In this document: one piece after another, positions 16,749 to 24,680 of the stretch
Numbering within the stretch: position 1 is the stretch's first letter
How the letters are laid out: every line of letters begins with the position of its first letter
NCBI GenBank assembly: GCA_964568625.1
Contig: CAZMQG010000010.1
Span: 1-56,608 of the forward strand
DNA length: 56,608 bases
Origin: JBAZAX01 sp964568625
GTDB lineage: Bacteria; Babelota; Babeliae; Babelales; RVW-14
Direction of reading: 5' to 3'
The notes under the pieces: model-generated
The model's database searches: none
What the model saw: only the letters and a program-made list of their open reading frames with translations
What the model was told of the DNA's origin: nothing
Program-made: the position numbers and the translations under genes

Positions 16749-19556
16749 TTATTTGGTGATCTCCCCCCAGTTTTTGCCAGTTCTAATAGAAACTTTAAAT
16801 GGGATTTCCCAATCTACAACGTTTTCCATCTCTTTTTTTACTAGTTTTTCGACCTCATCTGCGATGTCGGCATGCATTTGAATAACTAATTCATCGTGAA
16901 TTTGTAAAAGGATGGCGGCATCAAGTTTTTTGTCTCTTATAGAATTATCGACATTAATCATGGCAATTTTGATTATTTCTGCCGATGTTCCCTGTACAGG
17001 ACTGTTGATGGCTACTCTTTTTCCTGCCTCAAATAAGTTTTTGTTATGTTCTGCTAGTTCGGGAATATACCTGCGCCTGCCCCACCAAGTTTGGGTATAA
17101 CCGTTTTTAATGGCTTCTTGGACTGTTTTCTCCATCCATTCATGGACCATTGGATACTGTTTAAAATACTTTTCTATGTAATCTTTGGCTTCACTGGGCT
17201 TTATTCCCAAGTCTTTTGATAGTCCATATGGCGTGAGTCCATAAATAATACTAAAATTGATTCTTTTTCCTAGTTGGCGTTGTTCATGGGTGACATCCTC
17301 AAGTGATACATCAAAAAGCTGAGCTGCCGTTTGGGCGTGGATGTCTTTGTCGTGCAAGAAGGCATCTGTAAGGTTTTTGTCCTTGGTCATGTGCGCAAGT
17401 ACTCGTAATTCAATTTGAGAATAGTCTGCAGAAAGAAGACGATATCCACGTGGAGCCACAAAAGCGGATCGGATTTGGCTTCCAACGCCATCACTTGTTG
17501 GAATATTTTGTAAATTAGGGTCTTGGCTGGAGAGGCGTCCGGTAGCCACAAAAGTTTGGCTATATGTTGTATGTACGCGACCTGTTTTAGGATTTACAAA
17601 AGTTGGAAGTGGCTCAATATAGGTGTTTTTTAGTTTTGATAACTCTCTATATTTTAAAATTAGACCTGGAATTGGGTGTGAGTGACTTAATTCTTCCAAA
17701 ACCTCTTGATCAGTAGAGCGACGCCCGGTTGCACTTTTTTTGATGGGTTTAAGGTCTAGATGGTCAAATAATAATTTCTCAATTTGCTGAGGGGAGTTCA
17801 AATTTATTTCGGTGTCTTTTATTCCTTTGATTCCTTCAAAGGCTCCGAATATTTTGCTTTCAACTTTTTTAATCTCTTTATCAACCTCTTTCCCTATTTC
17901 TGCCAATTTTTCAACATCGAGTTCTATTCCGATTTTTTCCATTCTTGCAAGAACATCAGACAGAGGCATCTCGATATCTTCAAATATTTTTTTCAATTTT
18001 GCATGCTCATCAAGTTCTTTTTTAAACACATGCATTAATTTAAGCGTTTGTAATGCATCATGTGCGCCATATGCGGCTCCTTCTAAAATTGGAACGTGAG
18101 CAAACGTTTTATATTTATTCCCGATGACATCTTTGAATTTTTGCATCGGTTCGCCAAGGTAAAAATCGGATAAAGATTTCAGGTTAATTTTTTGCCACTC
18201 TTTTTTTACCAAAGATGCTGCAATTAATGTGTCAAAAACGATGTTTTGTAGCCAGATATCATATTGAGAAAGAACTAATTTATCGAACTTTGCATTGTGC
18301 AAAACCTTTTTTATATGCTTGCTTTCGAAAATAGGTTTAAGTTTCTCCAGAGTTTCTTCACGATTAAGTTGTGGCTCTTGCTCTAAATTGGTGTGGGCGA
18401 GGGGTACATAATAGGCTTCTTTTTTATTAATGGCAACCGAAAACCCAACCAAAGCATCCTGTAAAGAGTTGCCGCCCGTGGTTTCGGTATCAAGTGCAAA
18501 AACATCTGACTCTTTTAGCTCTTTTATCATTTTTTCAAGAGCCTCTGGAGTTTGAACAATAATGCATTCCCATTCGGAATAATCTACAGATTTCTTTTTT
18601 GGTTTTTCTTCGCCGGGTGTAACCTGTGGTTCTGTCGAAGGTCCAAAAAGTGAGACTTGATGTTCTCCGGATTCTAAATTTTTTGGCTCTTTTCTAGAGA
18701 CTGTCTTTAAAAGACTTTTAAATTCAAATTTTTGGAAAAACTCGCCGGCGTTGTTCCAGTTATTTTTATCAAATTCATAATCTTTAGACTTGAGTGTAAC
18801 TTTATGATATTTCAATGTAAAAAGTTTGGCGCTCAAAAAAGCATCATCTTTGTGTTCTTCTAGGCTTTTTCTTATGCGTTCTTTTTCTATTTTACCAATG
18901 TTTTTGTAAATATCGTCGAGCGATTCAAACTGATTCACAAGGTCTTTTGCAGATTTTTCCCCAATGCCGGCAACACCGGGAATATTATCTGATGTGTCGC
19001 CCAGCAATGAGTAGTACAAATTAATTCTATCTACCTTAATTCCGCGTTCTTCTTCATAGGTTTTTTTGTCAATTAAGCGTTCTTTAAATGGATCAAAAAC
19101 TAAAACGTTTTTGTCTAATAATTGAAACAAATCTTTATCTGGACAAACAATGATAATATTTTTTTCTTGGTCTTTATCTTGATTGTCTTTAACAATTGAA
19201 TAAATAAGATCGTCCGCCTCATATCCCTCAACAGATATTTGGCAGATTCCTATCAAATTCAGAAAATTTATTATTTCTTCTTTTTGGGTGAAAAGTTCGT
19301 TGGGAGGAGCTTGTCGGGTTGCTTTGTAATCAGAATAAATTTCGCTACGGAAAGTTTTGCCTTTGTGGTCCCATGCAACAACAATATTTTGAGGATCAAA
19401 TTCATCAACAAATTTTTTAATTGTACGGCAGAAGCCATAAATTGCCTGAGTTTGTGTGCCATCAGCCGTATAAAGTGGTTTTAATGCATAAAACGATCTA
19501 TAAAGCAGATAGGATCCATCAACTATAAACAACGCATCTTTTGGAATTCTATGCAC
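16749..19556 (-). CDS. polA: DNA polymerase I
   Basis: 935 residues, full-length three-domain enzyme for Okazaki-fragment processing and repair. The 5'-nuclease domain (about 1-290) has FIVDGSYLLYRSFYAL and DKDLFQLLD. The 3'-5' exonuclease domain (about 330-510) keeps FALDTETTGG with Asp356 and Glu358, so proofreading is probably active, unlike many reduced PolA proteins. The polymerase domain has motif A SADYSQIELR (Asp711), motif B KRINFSIIYGL and motif C IHDEL (Asp888). A lysine- and proline-rich linker lies near residue 310. No overlap with neighbours; rpmA starts 136 bases downstream. Confidence 0.97.
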   Translation of the reverse strand: MHRIPKDALFIVDGSYLLYRSFYALKPLYTADGTQTQAIYGFCRTIKKFVDEFDPQNIVVAWDHKGKTFRSEIYSDYKATRQAPPNELFTQKEEIINFLNLIGICQISVEGYEADDLIYSIVKDNQDKDQEKNIIIVCPDKDLFQLLDKNVLVFDPFKERLIDKKTYEEERGIKVDRINLYYSLLGDTSDNIPGVAGIGEKSAKDLVNQFESLDDIYKNIGKIEKERIRKSLEEHKDDAFLSAKLFTLKYHKVTLKSKDYEFDKNNWNNAGEFFQKFEFKSLLKTVSRKEPKNLESGEHQVSLFGPSTEPQVTPGEEKPKKKSVDYSEWECIIVQTPEALEKMIKELKESDVFALDTETTGGNSLQDALVGFSVAINKKEAYYVPLAHTNLEQEPQLNREETLEKLKPIFESKHIKKVLHNAKFDKLVLSQYDIWLQNIVFDTLIAASLVKKEWQKINLKSLSDFYLGEPMQKFKDVIGNKYKTFAHVPILEGAAYGAHDALQTLKLMHVFKKELDEHAKLKKIFEDIEMPLSDVLARMEKIGIELDVEKLAEIGKEVDKEIKKVESKIFGAFEGIKGIKDTEINLNSPQQIEKLLFDHLDLKPIKKSATGRRSTDQEVLEELSHSHPIPGLILKYRELSKLKNTYIEPLPTFVNPKTGRVHTTYSQTFVATGRLSSQDPNLQNIPTSDGVGSQIRSAFVAPRGYRLLSADYSQIELRVLAHMTKDKNLTDAFLHDKDIHAQTAAQLFDVSLEDVTHEQRQLGKRINFSIIYGLTPYGLSKDLGIKPSEAKDYIEKYFKQYPMVHEWMEKTVQEAIKNGYTQTWWGRRRYIPELAEHNKNLFEAGKRVAINSPVQGTSAEIIKIAMINVDNSIRDKKLDAAILLQIHDELVIQMHADIADEVEKLVKKEMENVVDWEIPFKVSIRTGKNWGEITK

Positions 19557-19577
19557 GATACACCTTTATTATTTTAT

Positions 19578-20054
19578 TTATTTTGAAATATTATCTGTGG
19601 AAGGGAATTTTCCTGAAAAATGCTCATTCATGTTTTCAACCTTGCATTTTGCATACTTTCCCACCTGAACCAAAAAACAAAGCGTTCCTAAAAATGCGGC
19701 GCAACCAAACAAAATACTGGGTTGCTGGCTTTGCCCCATAAACTTTAGTGCATATGTGCTTCCATATGCCAAAGCCATAAAGCCACCGCTTTTTATCATG
19801 CCGGTTATGGCTTCTGATTCTTTAGTTTTTTTTAATAACCCTTGTTCCCGCAAACATCCAAGATGAGCATTTTCATATGCCCCTGATTGTATTTCTTCAC
19901 CATTTAAAACATTAATAAAACTTGTTCCAAATTCGAAATTAAACTGTCCGCAAATAGGACAGACCCCTTCTCCATCATACATAGCATCTAATCTTGATGC
20001 GCATATCATAATGCCTAATAACAAAAGAAATCTTTTTTTTACTACATGGCTCAT
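19578..20054 (-). CDS. small exported membrane protein with CPxC cysteine motif
   Basis: 158 residues. Signal peptide 1-24 (hydrophobic RFLLLLGIMICASRLDA). Right after it come CPICGQ near residue 32-37 and HLGC about 35 residues later, a Cys2-His-Cys arrangement that could bind zinc. Then two hydrophobic segments, about residues 93-108 (GGFMALAYGSTYALKF) and 115-133 (SILFGCAAFLGTLCFLVQV), and a short charged tail. The start follows AGAGGG. Lies 21 bases upstream of polA on the same strand, so possibly on its transcript. I do not recognise the family; the zinc site is inference. Confidence 0.6.
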   Translation of the reverse strand: MSHVVKKRFLLLLGIMICASRLDAMYDGEGVCPICGQFNFEFGTSFINVLNGEEIQSGAYENAHLGCLREQGLLKKTKESEAITGMIKSGGFMALAYGSTYALKFMGQSQQPSILFGCAAFLGTLCFLVQVGKYAKCKVENMNEHFSGKFPSTDNISK

Positions 20055-20319
20055 TTCAACCCTCTGAATAATTTACTTACCCAACAATTTTCCTAAATGT
20101 ATGCAAAAAAAAATTCAGCGTCAACCTGTTTCCTTGGATAATCAGCTTCAGGTTGCATTTTTAATAGGCGTTTGATGTTGTGCTTTGTGCAAACAGCAAT
20201 TTTTGAATTGTAAATCTGATTTTACTTTGATTGGCATCAGCCAAACCTCTTGTTTTTCGTGCTAAATTGCTACAAACTGCTTATAGTTCAATTTTAAATT
20301 CGACTTTTAAGGATCTTGC

Positions 20320-21450
20320 ATGAATGAGTATGATAAAAATTTGGAATTAAATAATAAAATTGATGGGTTAAAGCAAAAAATAGATTCGTCTTTACTAAAT
20401 TTTTCACAAAAAAAATTTTTACACACATCTCCACATCATGATGACATTATGTTGGGGTATTTGCCTGTTGTTCAATATTTGGTTTTAAATACTCCATCCA
20501 TACATCATTTTGCAGTTATGACTGGTGGTTTTAATTCAGTTGCAGATGAATATTTAATGCAAAATCTAGAAAATTTGGAAGAGATCATAAAAAGCGGATA
20601 TAAATTTGATTTTAATGTTGATAAAAATTACGAAGTTAAAATGTTTCTTGATGGAATTGCTAAAAATGATCAAAAGCAACAAGAGATAGCACGATCTATT
20701 CGTGTTTTTAGAGATATTCTACAAATTTATAATATTTCTGAAAATCAAGATGATATTATTAAATTTATAAATCAGGCAAAGTTAGATATCAGTAATAATT
20801 CAAGCGATAAAATCAAATCGCTAAAGGGTTTTATTCGTGATTGGGAAGAAGAGATTGCCTGGGGACATCTTGGAATTAATACTTCAAATATTAGCCACAT
20901 GAAGCTTGGTTTTTATTCGAATAAAGATGAGAATTTTGATTTAAATCAAGATATAGAAAAAGTTGTAAAGCTTCTTGAAAAAATAGATCCGGATGTTATA
21001 ACCGTTGCATCTGAGCAAGAACCAGTTGGCCATAAAACACACATAAAAGTTTTTAAAATTGTTTCTCAGGCAGTTAAGCGATATTTGCAAAAGAATCCAA
21101 CTAAAAAGCTTACTGTTTGGGAATACAGAAATGTTTGGTGTCAATTTGAGCCATCGGACGCAAATTTGTTTTTTCCGGTTAACATGAACGATTTTGCTTC
21201 GTTACGAAACATTTTTCATAATTCTTATAGATCGCAAGTTAAAGCACTTTTCCCTGTAGCCAATGATGATCGCCCATTTTGCGACGTTACGCAACAGATA
21301 ATGCATACGCAATACCAAAATATAAGAGATATAATTGGAGCAGATTATTTTGATAAAAATCAAAATTACAGAATAAAATCAGCGCATGGTTTTTGTTTTA
21401 TAAATTCATCACAGGCTAAGCATTTTTTAATTAAAAATAATTTAAGTTAG
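20320..21450 (+). CDS. PIG-L (LmbE-like) deacetylase-domain protein
   Basis: 376 residues. Metal-dependent de-N-acetylases of this superfamily act on GlcNAc-type sugars. The PIG-L signature is seen as TSPHHDDIMLGY (His39/His40, Asp41, Asp42) and a second metal motif GHKTH (His238, His241). The C-terminal part (WEYRNVWCQFEPSDAN, and FFPVNMNDFA) matches what I recall of the second half of NagB-LmbE fusion proteins annotated as glucosamine-6-phosphate deaminase in Bacteroidota and Chlamydiota, but no NagB half is present. Two long helical inserts lie between the metal motifs. Start follows AAGGA. Six to nine bases before ruvX, so probably an operon. Confidence 0.75.
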   Translation: MNEYDKNLELNNKIDGLKQKIDSSLLNFSQKKFLHTSPHHDDIMLGYLPVVQYLVLNTPSIHHFAVMTGGFNSVADEYLMQNLENLEEIIKSGYKFDFNVDKNYEVKMFLDGIAKNDQKQQEIARSIRVFRDILQIYNISENQDDIIKFINQAKLDISNNSSDKIKSLKGFIRDWEEEIAWGHLGINTSNISHMKLGFYSNKDENFDLNQDIEKVVKLLEKIDPDVITVASEQEPVGHKTHIKVFKIVSQAVKRYLQKNPTKKLTVWEYRNVWCQFEPSDANLFFPVNMNDFASLRNIFHNSYRSQVKALFPVANDDRPFCDVTQQIMHTQYQNIRDIIGADYFDKNQNYRIKSAHGFCFINSSQAKHFLIKNNLS

Positions 21451-21458
21451 GAGTATTG

Positions 21459-21884
21459 ATGAAAATATTAGCATTAGATCTGGGTGATAAATGGGTTGGC
21501 AGTGCGATTTCTGATCCACTTGGCATTACATGTAAGCCGTTAAAGACTGTTGAATTAGATAATCTTAAGCCATTTTTAAAAGATACTCTAAGTACGCAAC
21601 CAATTAGTACGGTAGTTGTAGGATATCCAAAAACATTTTCCGGGACTGAAAGCGATCAAACAAAGAAGATAGTCAAATTAAAAGAAGAGTTAGAACAAGA
21701 ATTTTCGGTTGTTAATTTTACAGAGATAAAATGGATTCTCTGGGATGAAAGATTAAGTAGTAAACGTGCTTTAGAAATACAAAGCGGCAAGTATGATCAT
21801 GAAAGTAAACGTCAAAATCATAGTCTTGCCGCTGCATTTATCTTACAAAATTATCTAGATCATTTGGCATTCAATAGAAATTAG
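21459..21884 (+). CDS. ruvX: putative pre-16S rRNA nuclease (RuvX/YqgF)
   Basis: 141 residues, normal. RNase H-like fold; the family has been linked to 16S rRNA 5'-end maturation and to Holliday-junction processing. MKILALDLGDKWVGSAISD has the first catalytic Asp at residue 7. VVVGYPKTFSG and WDERLSSKRA (second acidic residue) are the other landmarks, and H near the end completes the active-site region. The ATG at 21459 follows GGAG at ideal distance; an adjacent TTG is less likely. The stop codon overlaps the convergent cPLA2-like gene by 4 bases in a TTAG. Confidence 0.9.
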   Translation: MKILALDLGDKWVGSAISDPLGITCKPLKTVELDNLKPFLKDTLSTQPISTVVVGYPKTFSGTESDQTKKIVKLKEELEQEFSVVNFTEIKWILWDERLSSKRALEIQSGKYDHESKRQNHSLAAAFILQNYLDHLAFNRN

Positions 21885-23392
21885 AGAATGGTACAAGGGC
21901 ACGTAATACGTTCAGGTCTGCCCTGGGGTAAAATGTCGAATGCATTTTCCATATTTAGTTTTTTCCTTATTACATCAATAATTGCATGAGCTCCATTTAA
22001 AACGTTTGAATGCATAAAGCCAAATAGATTATCAAATTCCTCCGGGGTATATACTAAAGAAGTAGTTCCAACGTCTATCTGATTTGAAAAATAAATTACA
22101 TAAGGTACGGTTATATCATCTTCGTAAAAAATTTTCATGTCTCTAGATACTTCTTTGAATTTATTAAGTGATGGAAATTTTGCTCCATTCGCCCTTGCCC
22201 AATCAGCAGCATATCTTAATTCTGTAAAATCTCTATCGGTTGCGTCACTGGAAGCATCGCAAACAATGAAGATATCAATTGCTCGATCGTTACGAATGAG
22301 TGTTGGAAATGGCAAATTTATAAATGCTCCTGCATCAAATAGTTCCAATGTTTGTAAATCTTTTAATTTTGACCCTGGCATTTGATATGAATAGTTTGGA
22401 ATTTTTGCAGGAAAGAGTCGATCTTGGTAGGCTCCAAATTGTTCAAAAAATTTATTTATTCGAGAAGTAAATCTGACAAAAGCATCATCTCCCATCGTAG
22501 TTGATAAAATTTGGTCAACTTGGATTATGTCGAGTAATCCCTTTATTCCATTATAAGCGATGTCTCCCACGGATAGGCAAAAAGCACTTCCAACCATCCC
22601 TATGTAAAACTCAAGAGGTAATTCCGGATTGTTTAATGTGGAAAGTCCAGACTCAAATGTGCTTCCAAATGATGCGTTTGGAATGGAACCGCCAAGGCAG
22701 CTGCTATAAATTCCAAAGGGATTTATCTCTAACCATTCATAGTTAGGAGCAGTTTGGCCTATGATAACCGGACAAATTGGATATGGAAATGCATCACTCT
22801 GAGATAAGACAGCTCTTATGTCATTAAAGGTTATAGATTTCTCTCGAGGAAGATCGCCAAATAACCTTTCAGATGCTATAGATCCCCATGTATCAACAAA
22901 TTTGATTTTACCATTTTTTTCCATAAATATTTGTGCCATTCTGGCTAAAATATTCGAGCTTTCTCCTGGATGACTTTGGCAAAGGCGTTGTTTAAGAATT
23001 TCACTATAATGAACAGGATCCATCCCTCGCAAAACAAGTGGGAATATGGCCCATGCTCCGCCTGATAGTCCTGCAGCATAAGTTCCACAATCAAATATAC
23101 CTACTTGTTGTAATGCTGCTAACATGGCAATATAATCCGTAGTGGCGCGGAATCCTCCGCCGCTGCCAACAAAAGCAATTCTTGGTAGTTTTATGGTATC
23201 TGGAATTGTTCCTAACCCAAGTAGTTGTACGATGGATGTACGAGTTCTTCGATCGCGTCTTCCGATATATTCAACTTCTTCAGGCCTTAATCTCCCGGTG
23301 GTATCTACATTTACATAGGCAGCCTGACATTCCATAGTGCATGAAAATAAAACTGGAAATACAAAAAATAAGGATACTTTCCTTTTATTCAT
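21881..23392 (-). CDS. secreted cPLA2-like phospholipase with C-terminal CaaX box
   Basis: 503 residues from the ATG at 23392, which follows a strong GGGGGGAGAGG site; an in-frame TTG further out is not supported. Signal peptide 1-24 (LFFVFPVLFSC...CQA). The catalytic fold is that of eukaryotic cytosolic phospholipase A2: oxyanion GSGGGFR at 76-82, nucleophile GLSGG with Ser110, and catalytic Asp353 in DAGAFINLPFPTLI, which closely follows the cPLA2 pattern DSGLxFNLPYPLIL, with the following DIFIVCDASSD also cPLA2-like. Plain bacterial patatins have a different Asp context. The last four residues are CTIL, a CaaX box of the geranylgeranyl type, with CPC just before it. Human cPLA2-gamma also ends in a CaaX box. 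Likely host-membrane-acting lipase; inference. Confidence 0.88.
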   Translation of the reverse strand: MNKRKVSLFFVFPVLFSCTMECQAAYVNVDTTGRLRPEEVEYIGRRDRRTRTSIVQLLGLGTIPDTIKLPRIAFVGSGGGFRATTDYIAMLAALQQVGIFDCGTYAAGLSGGAWAIFPLVLRGMDPVHYSEILKQRLCQSHPGESSNILARMAQIFMEKNGKIKFVDTWGSIASERLFGDLPREKSITFNDIRAVLSQSDAFPYPICPVIIGQTAPNYEWLEINPFGIYSSCLGGSIPNASFGSTFESGLSTLNNPELPLEFYIGMVGSAFCLSVGDIAYNGIKGLLDIIQVDQILSTTMGDDAFVRFTSRINKFFEQFGAYQDRLFPAKIPNYSYQMPGSKLKDLQTLELFDAGAFINLPFPTLIRNDRAIDIFIVCDASSDATDRDFTELRYAADWARANGAKFPSLNKFKEVSRDMKIFYEDDITVPYVIYFSNQIDVGTTSLVYTPEEFDNLFGFMHSNVLNGAHAIIDVIRKKLNMENAFDILPQGRPERITCPCTIL

Positions 23393-23410
23393 AGTCCTCT
23401 CCCCCCTAAA

Positions 23411-23467
23411 AATAAAAAAGCCCAAACTGACTGAAACTATTATAATTTAGTTTATGGGTGTTTGGGC
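23411..23467 (-). terminator. terminator between the FAD oxidoreductase and the cPLA2-like gene
   Basis: Stem GTTTGGGC (23460-23467) and GCCCAAAC (23420-23427) with an AT-rich loop containing a nested AAACTA/TAGTTT stem. Read on the minus strand it is followed by a T6 run. It should separate the upstream operon from the phospholipase gene. Confidence 0.65.
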
Positions 23468-23495
23468 AAGAGTTTTTAATTTATTGAATTTTTGA

Positions 23496-24680
23496 TTAGG
23501 CGTGAAAAGTTGTTTTATCAATTAGTTTTTTACGTAAAAGACCAACATTTTCAATATTTCCTACCATAACAAAACCTTTGAGAACTCCATCATGAATTAG
23601 AAATTTGTGATAAAAATTTGGTCCGCTTTTTATTATTTCTTCATAATTTTGATTTGGCTGGGTTACAGGGCCACATGTGACAAACTGTGTGTCGAATATA
23701 TTTGAACTGGTAATAATTAAAATTCCAGAATACTCGCGTTTTATGCCAACCATGCCATGTGCAGCTGTAATTCCTTGCATTACGGCATCTGACCAAAGGC
23801 AGCTTTGCACCGGGTTTCCTGTTAATAAGTCTTTAACGATGCAACAATCACCTCCGGCAAAAATATCTGGATCAGACGTTTGCATTGTGTTTTTTACGGT
23901 TATCCCGCTGGGTAAAGTGTCGATTCCGGCATGAAGCGCTAATTCCAAATTTGTTTTTCCGCCAATTGCAAAAATTACTAGATTGGCTTGGATTTCTTCA
24001 TGTTCTGATAGCCTTACTGCACTGACTTTTTTATCTTTGCCTATAATTTCTTCAACAATTTCTCCAGAATAAAATTTAACTCCATTTTTTTTAATTAAAT
24101 TTTGAATAAACTGGGCTCCGGCGTTATCAATTTGGTGCGGTAAAACATGTGTGGAGCGTTCAACTAAGCTTACATTTAAGCCTTTTGATGCTAATGCATC
24201 GCAACATTCAAGCCCTGTAAGGCCTGCGCCTATTATAACCACGTTTTTGACTTTGTTTTGCGTGATGTAGTTATTAATTGCATTTATGTCTGGTAGTCCA
24301 TAAAAAGAAAAAACTCCGGATAAATTAGATCCTGGAATGTTTGGAATGAAACCGGATTTTCCAACGCCCAAGAAAAGCTTATTGTAGGATAATTTTTGTC
24401 CATTTTGTAAAATTACCATTTTTTCTTTTGTTGAAATGTCGGTAACTGTTGTGCCTAGCATTACAGTTATATTTTGTTGTTTAAAATAATCTAAATCTTT
24501 GGTTGTGATATCTTTTTCAGTTTTATCGCCGGATAAAATTTCAGAAAGAAGACAACGATTACATGGTATCTTATCATCTGCCCCAATCATAATAATTTCT
24601 GATTCTTTATCCAAATCTCTTAATTTTGTGGCACAAGCTACACCTGCGGCTGATGCGCCTATTACTATATATTTTTTCAT
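23496..24680 (-). CDS. FAD/NAD(P)-dependent oxidoreductase
   Basis: 394 residues, cytoplasmic. Two Rossmann folds: FAD-binding VIGASAAGVA at 6-15 and NAD(P)-binding VVIIGAGLTGLE near 147-158; FAD C-terminal motif IFAGGDCC near 270. Closest in style to the small subunit of nitrite reductase/rubredoxin reductase (FAD-dependent pyridine nucleotide-disulphide) proteins: the PCNRCLLSE near 39-47 suits a cysteine-containing variant. No redox-active CxxxxC pair is seen. The ATG follows directly after the stop of the MEMO-AMMECR1 gene, so the two are translationally coupled. Electron partner unknown. Confidence 0.85.
   Translation of the reverse strand: MKKYIVIGASAAGVACATKLRDLDKESEIIMIGADDKIPCNRCLLSEILSGDKTEKDITTKDLDYFKQQNITVMLGTTVTDISTKEKMVILQNGQKLSYNKLFLGVGKSGFIPNIPGSNLSGVFSFYGLPDINAINNYITQNKVKNVVIIGAGLTGLECCDALASKGLNVSLVERSTHVLPHQIDNAGAQFIQNLIKKNGVKFYSGEIVEEIIGKDKKVSAVRLSEHEEIQANLVIFAIGGKTNLELALHAGIDTLPSGITVKNTMQTSDPDIFAGGDCCIVKDLLTGNPVQSCLWSDAVMQGITAAHGMVGIKREYSGILIITSSNIFDTQFVTCGPVTQPNQNYEEIIKSGPNFYHKFLIHDGVLKGFVMVGNIENVGLLRKKLIDKTTFHA

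Noticed and set aside
20119..20162. Inverted repeat CAACCTG/CAGGTTG followed by a T-rich stretch on the + strand
   Set aside because: No + strand gene ends before it, so a terminator role makes no sense; left as unassigned.
23330..23392. Lipobox around the Cys in LFSC of the cPLA2-like signal peptide
   Set aside because: Phenylalanine at position -2 does not fit the lipobox consensus; a signal-peptidase I site near CQA fits better.
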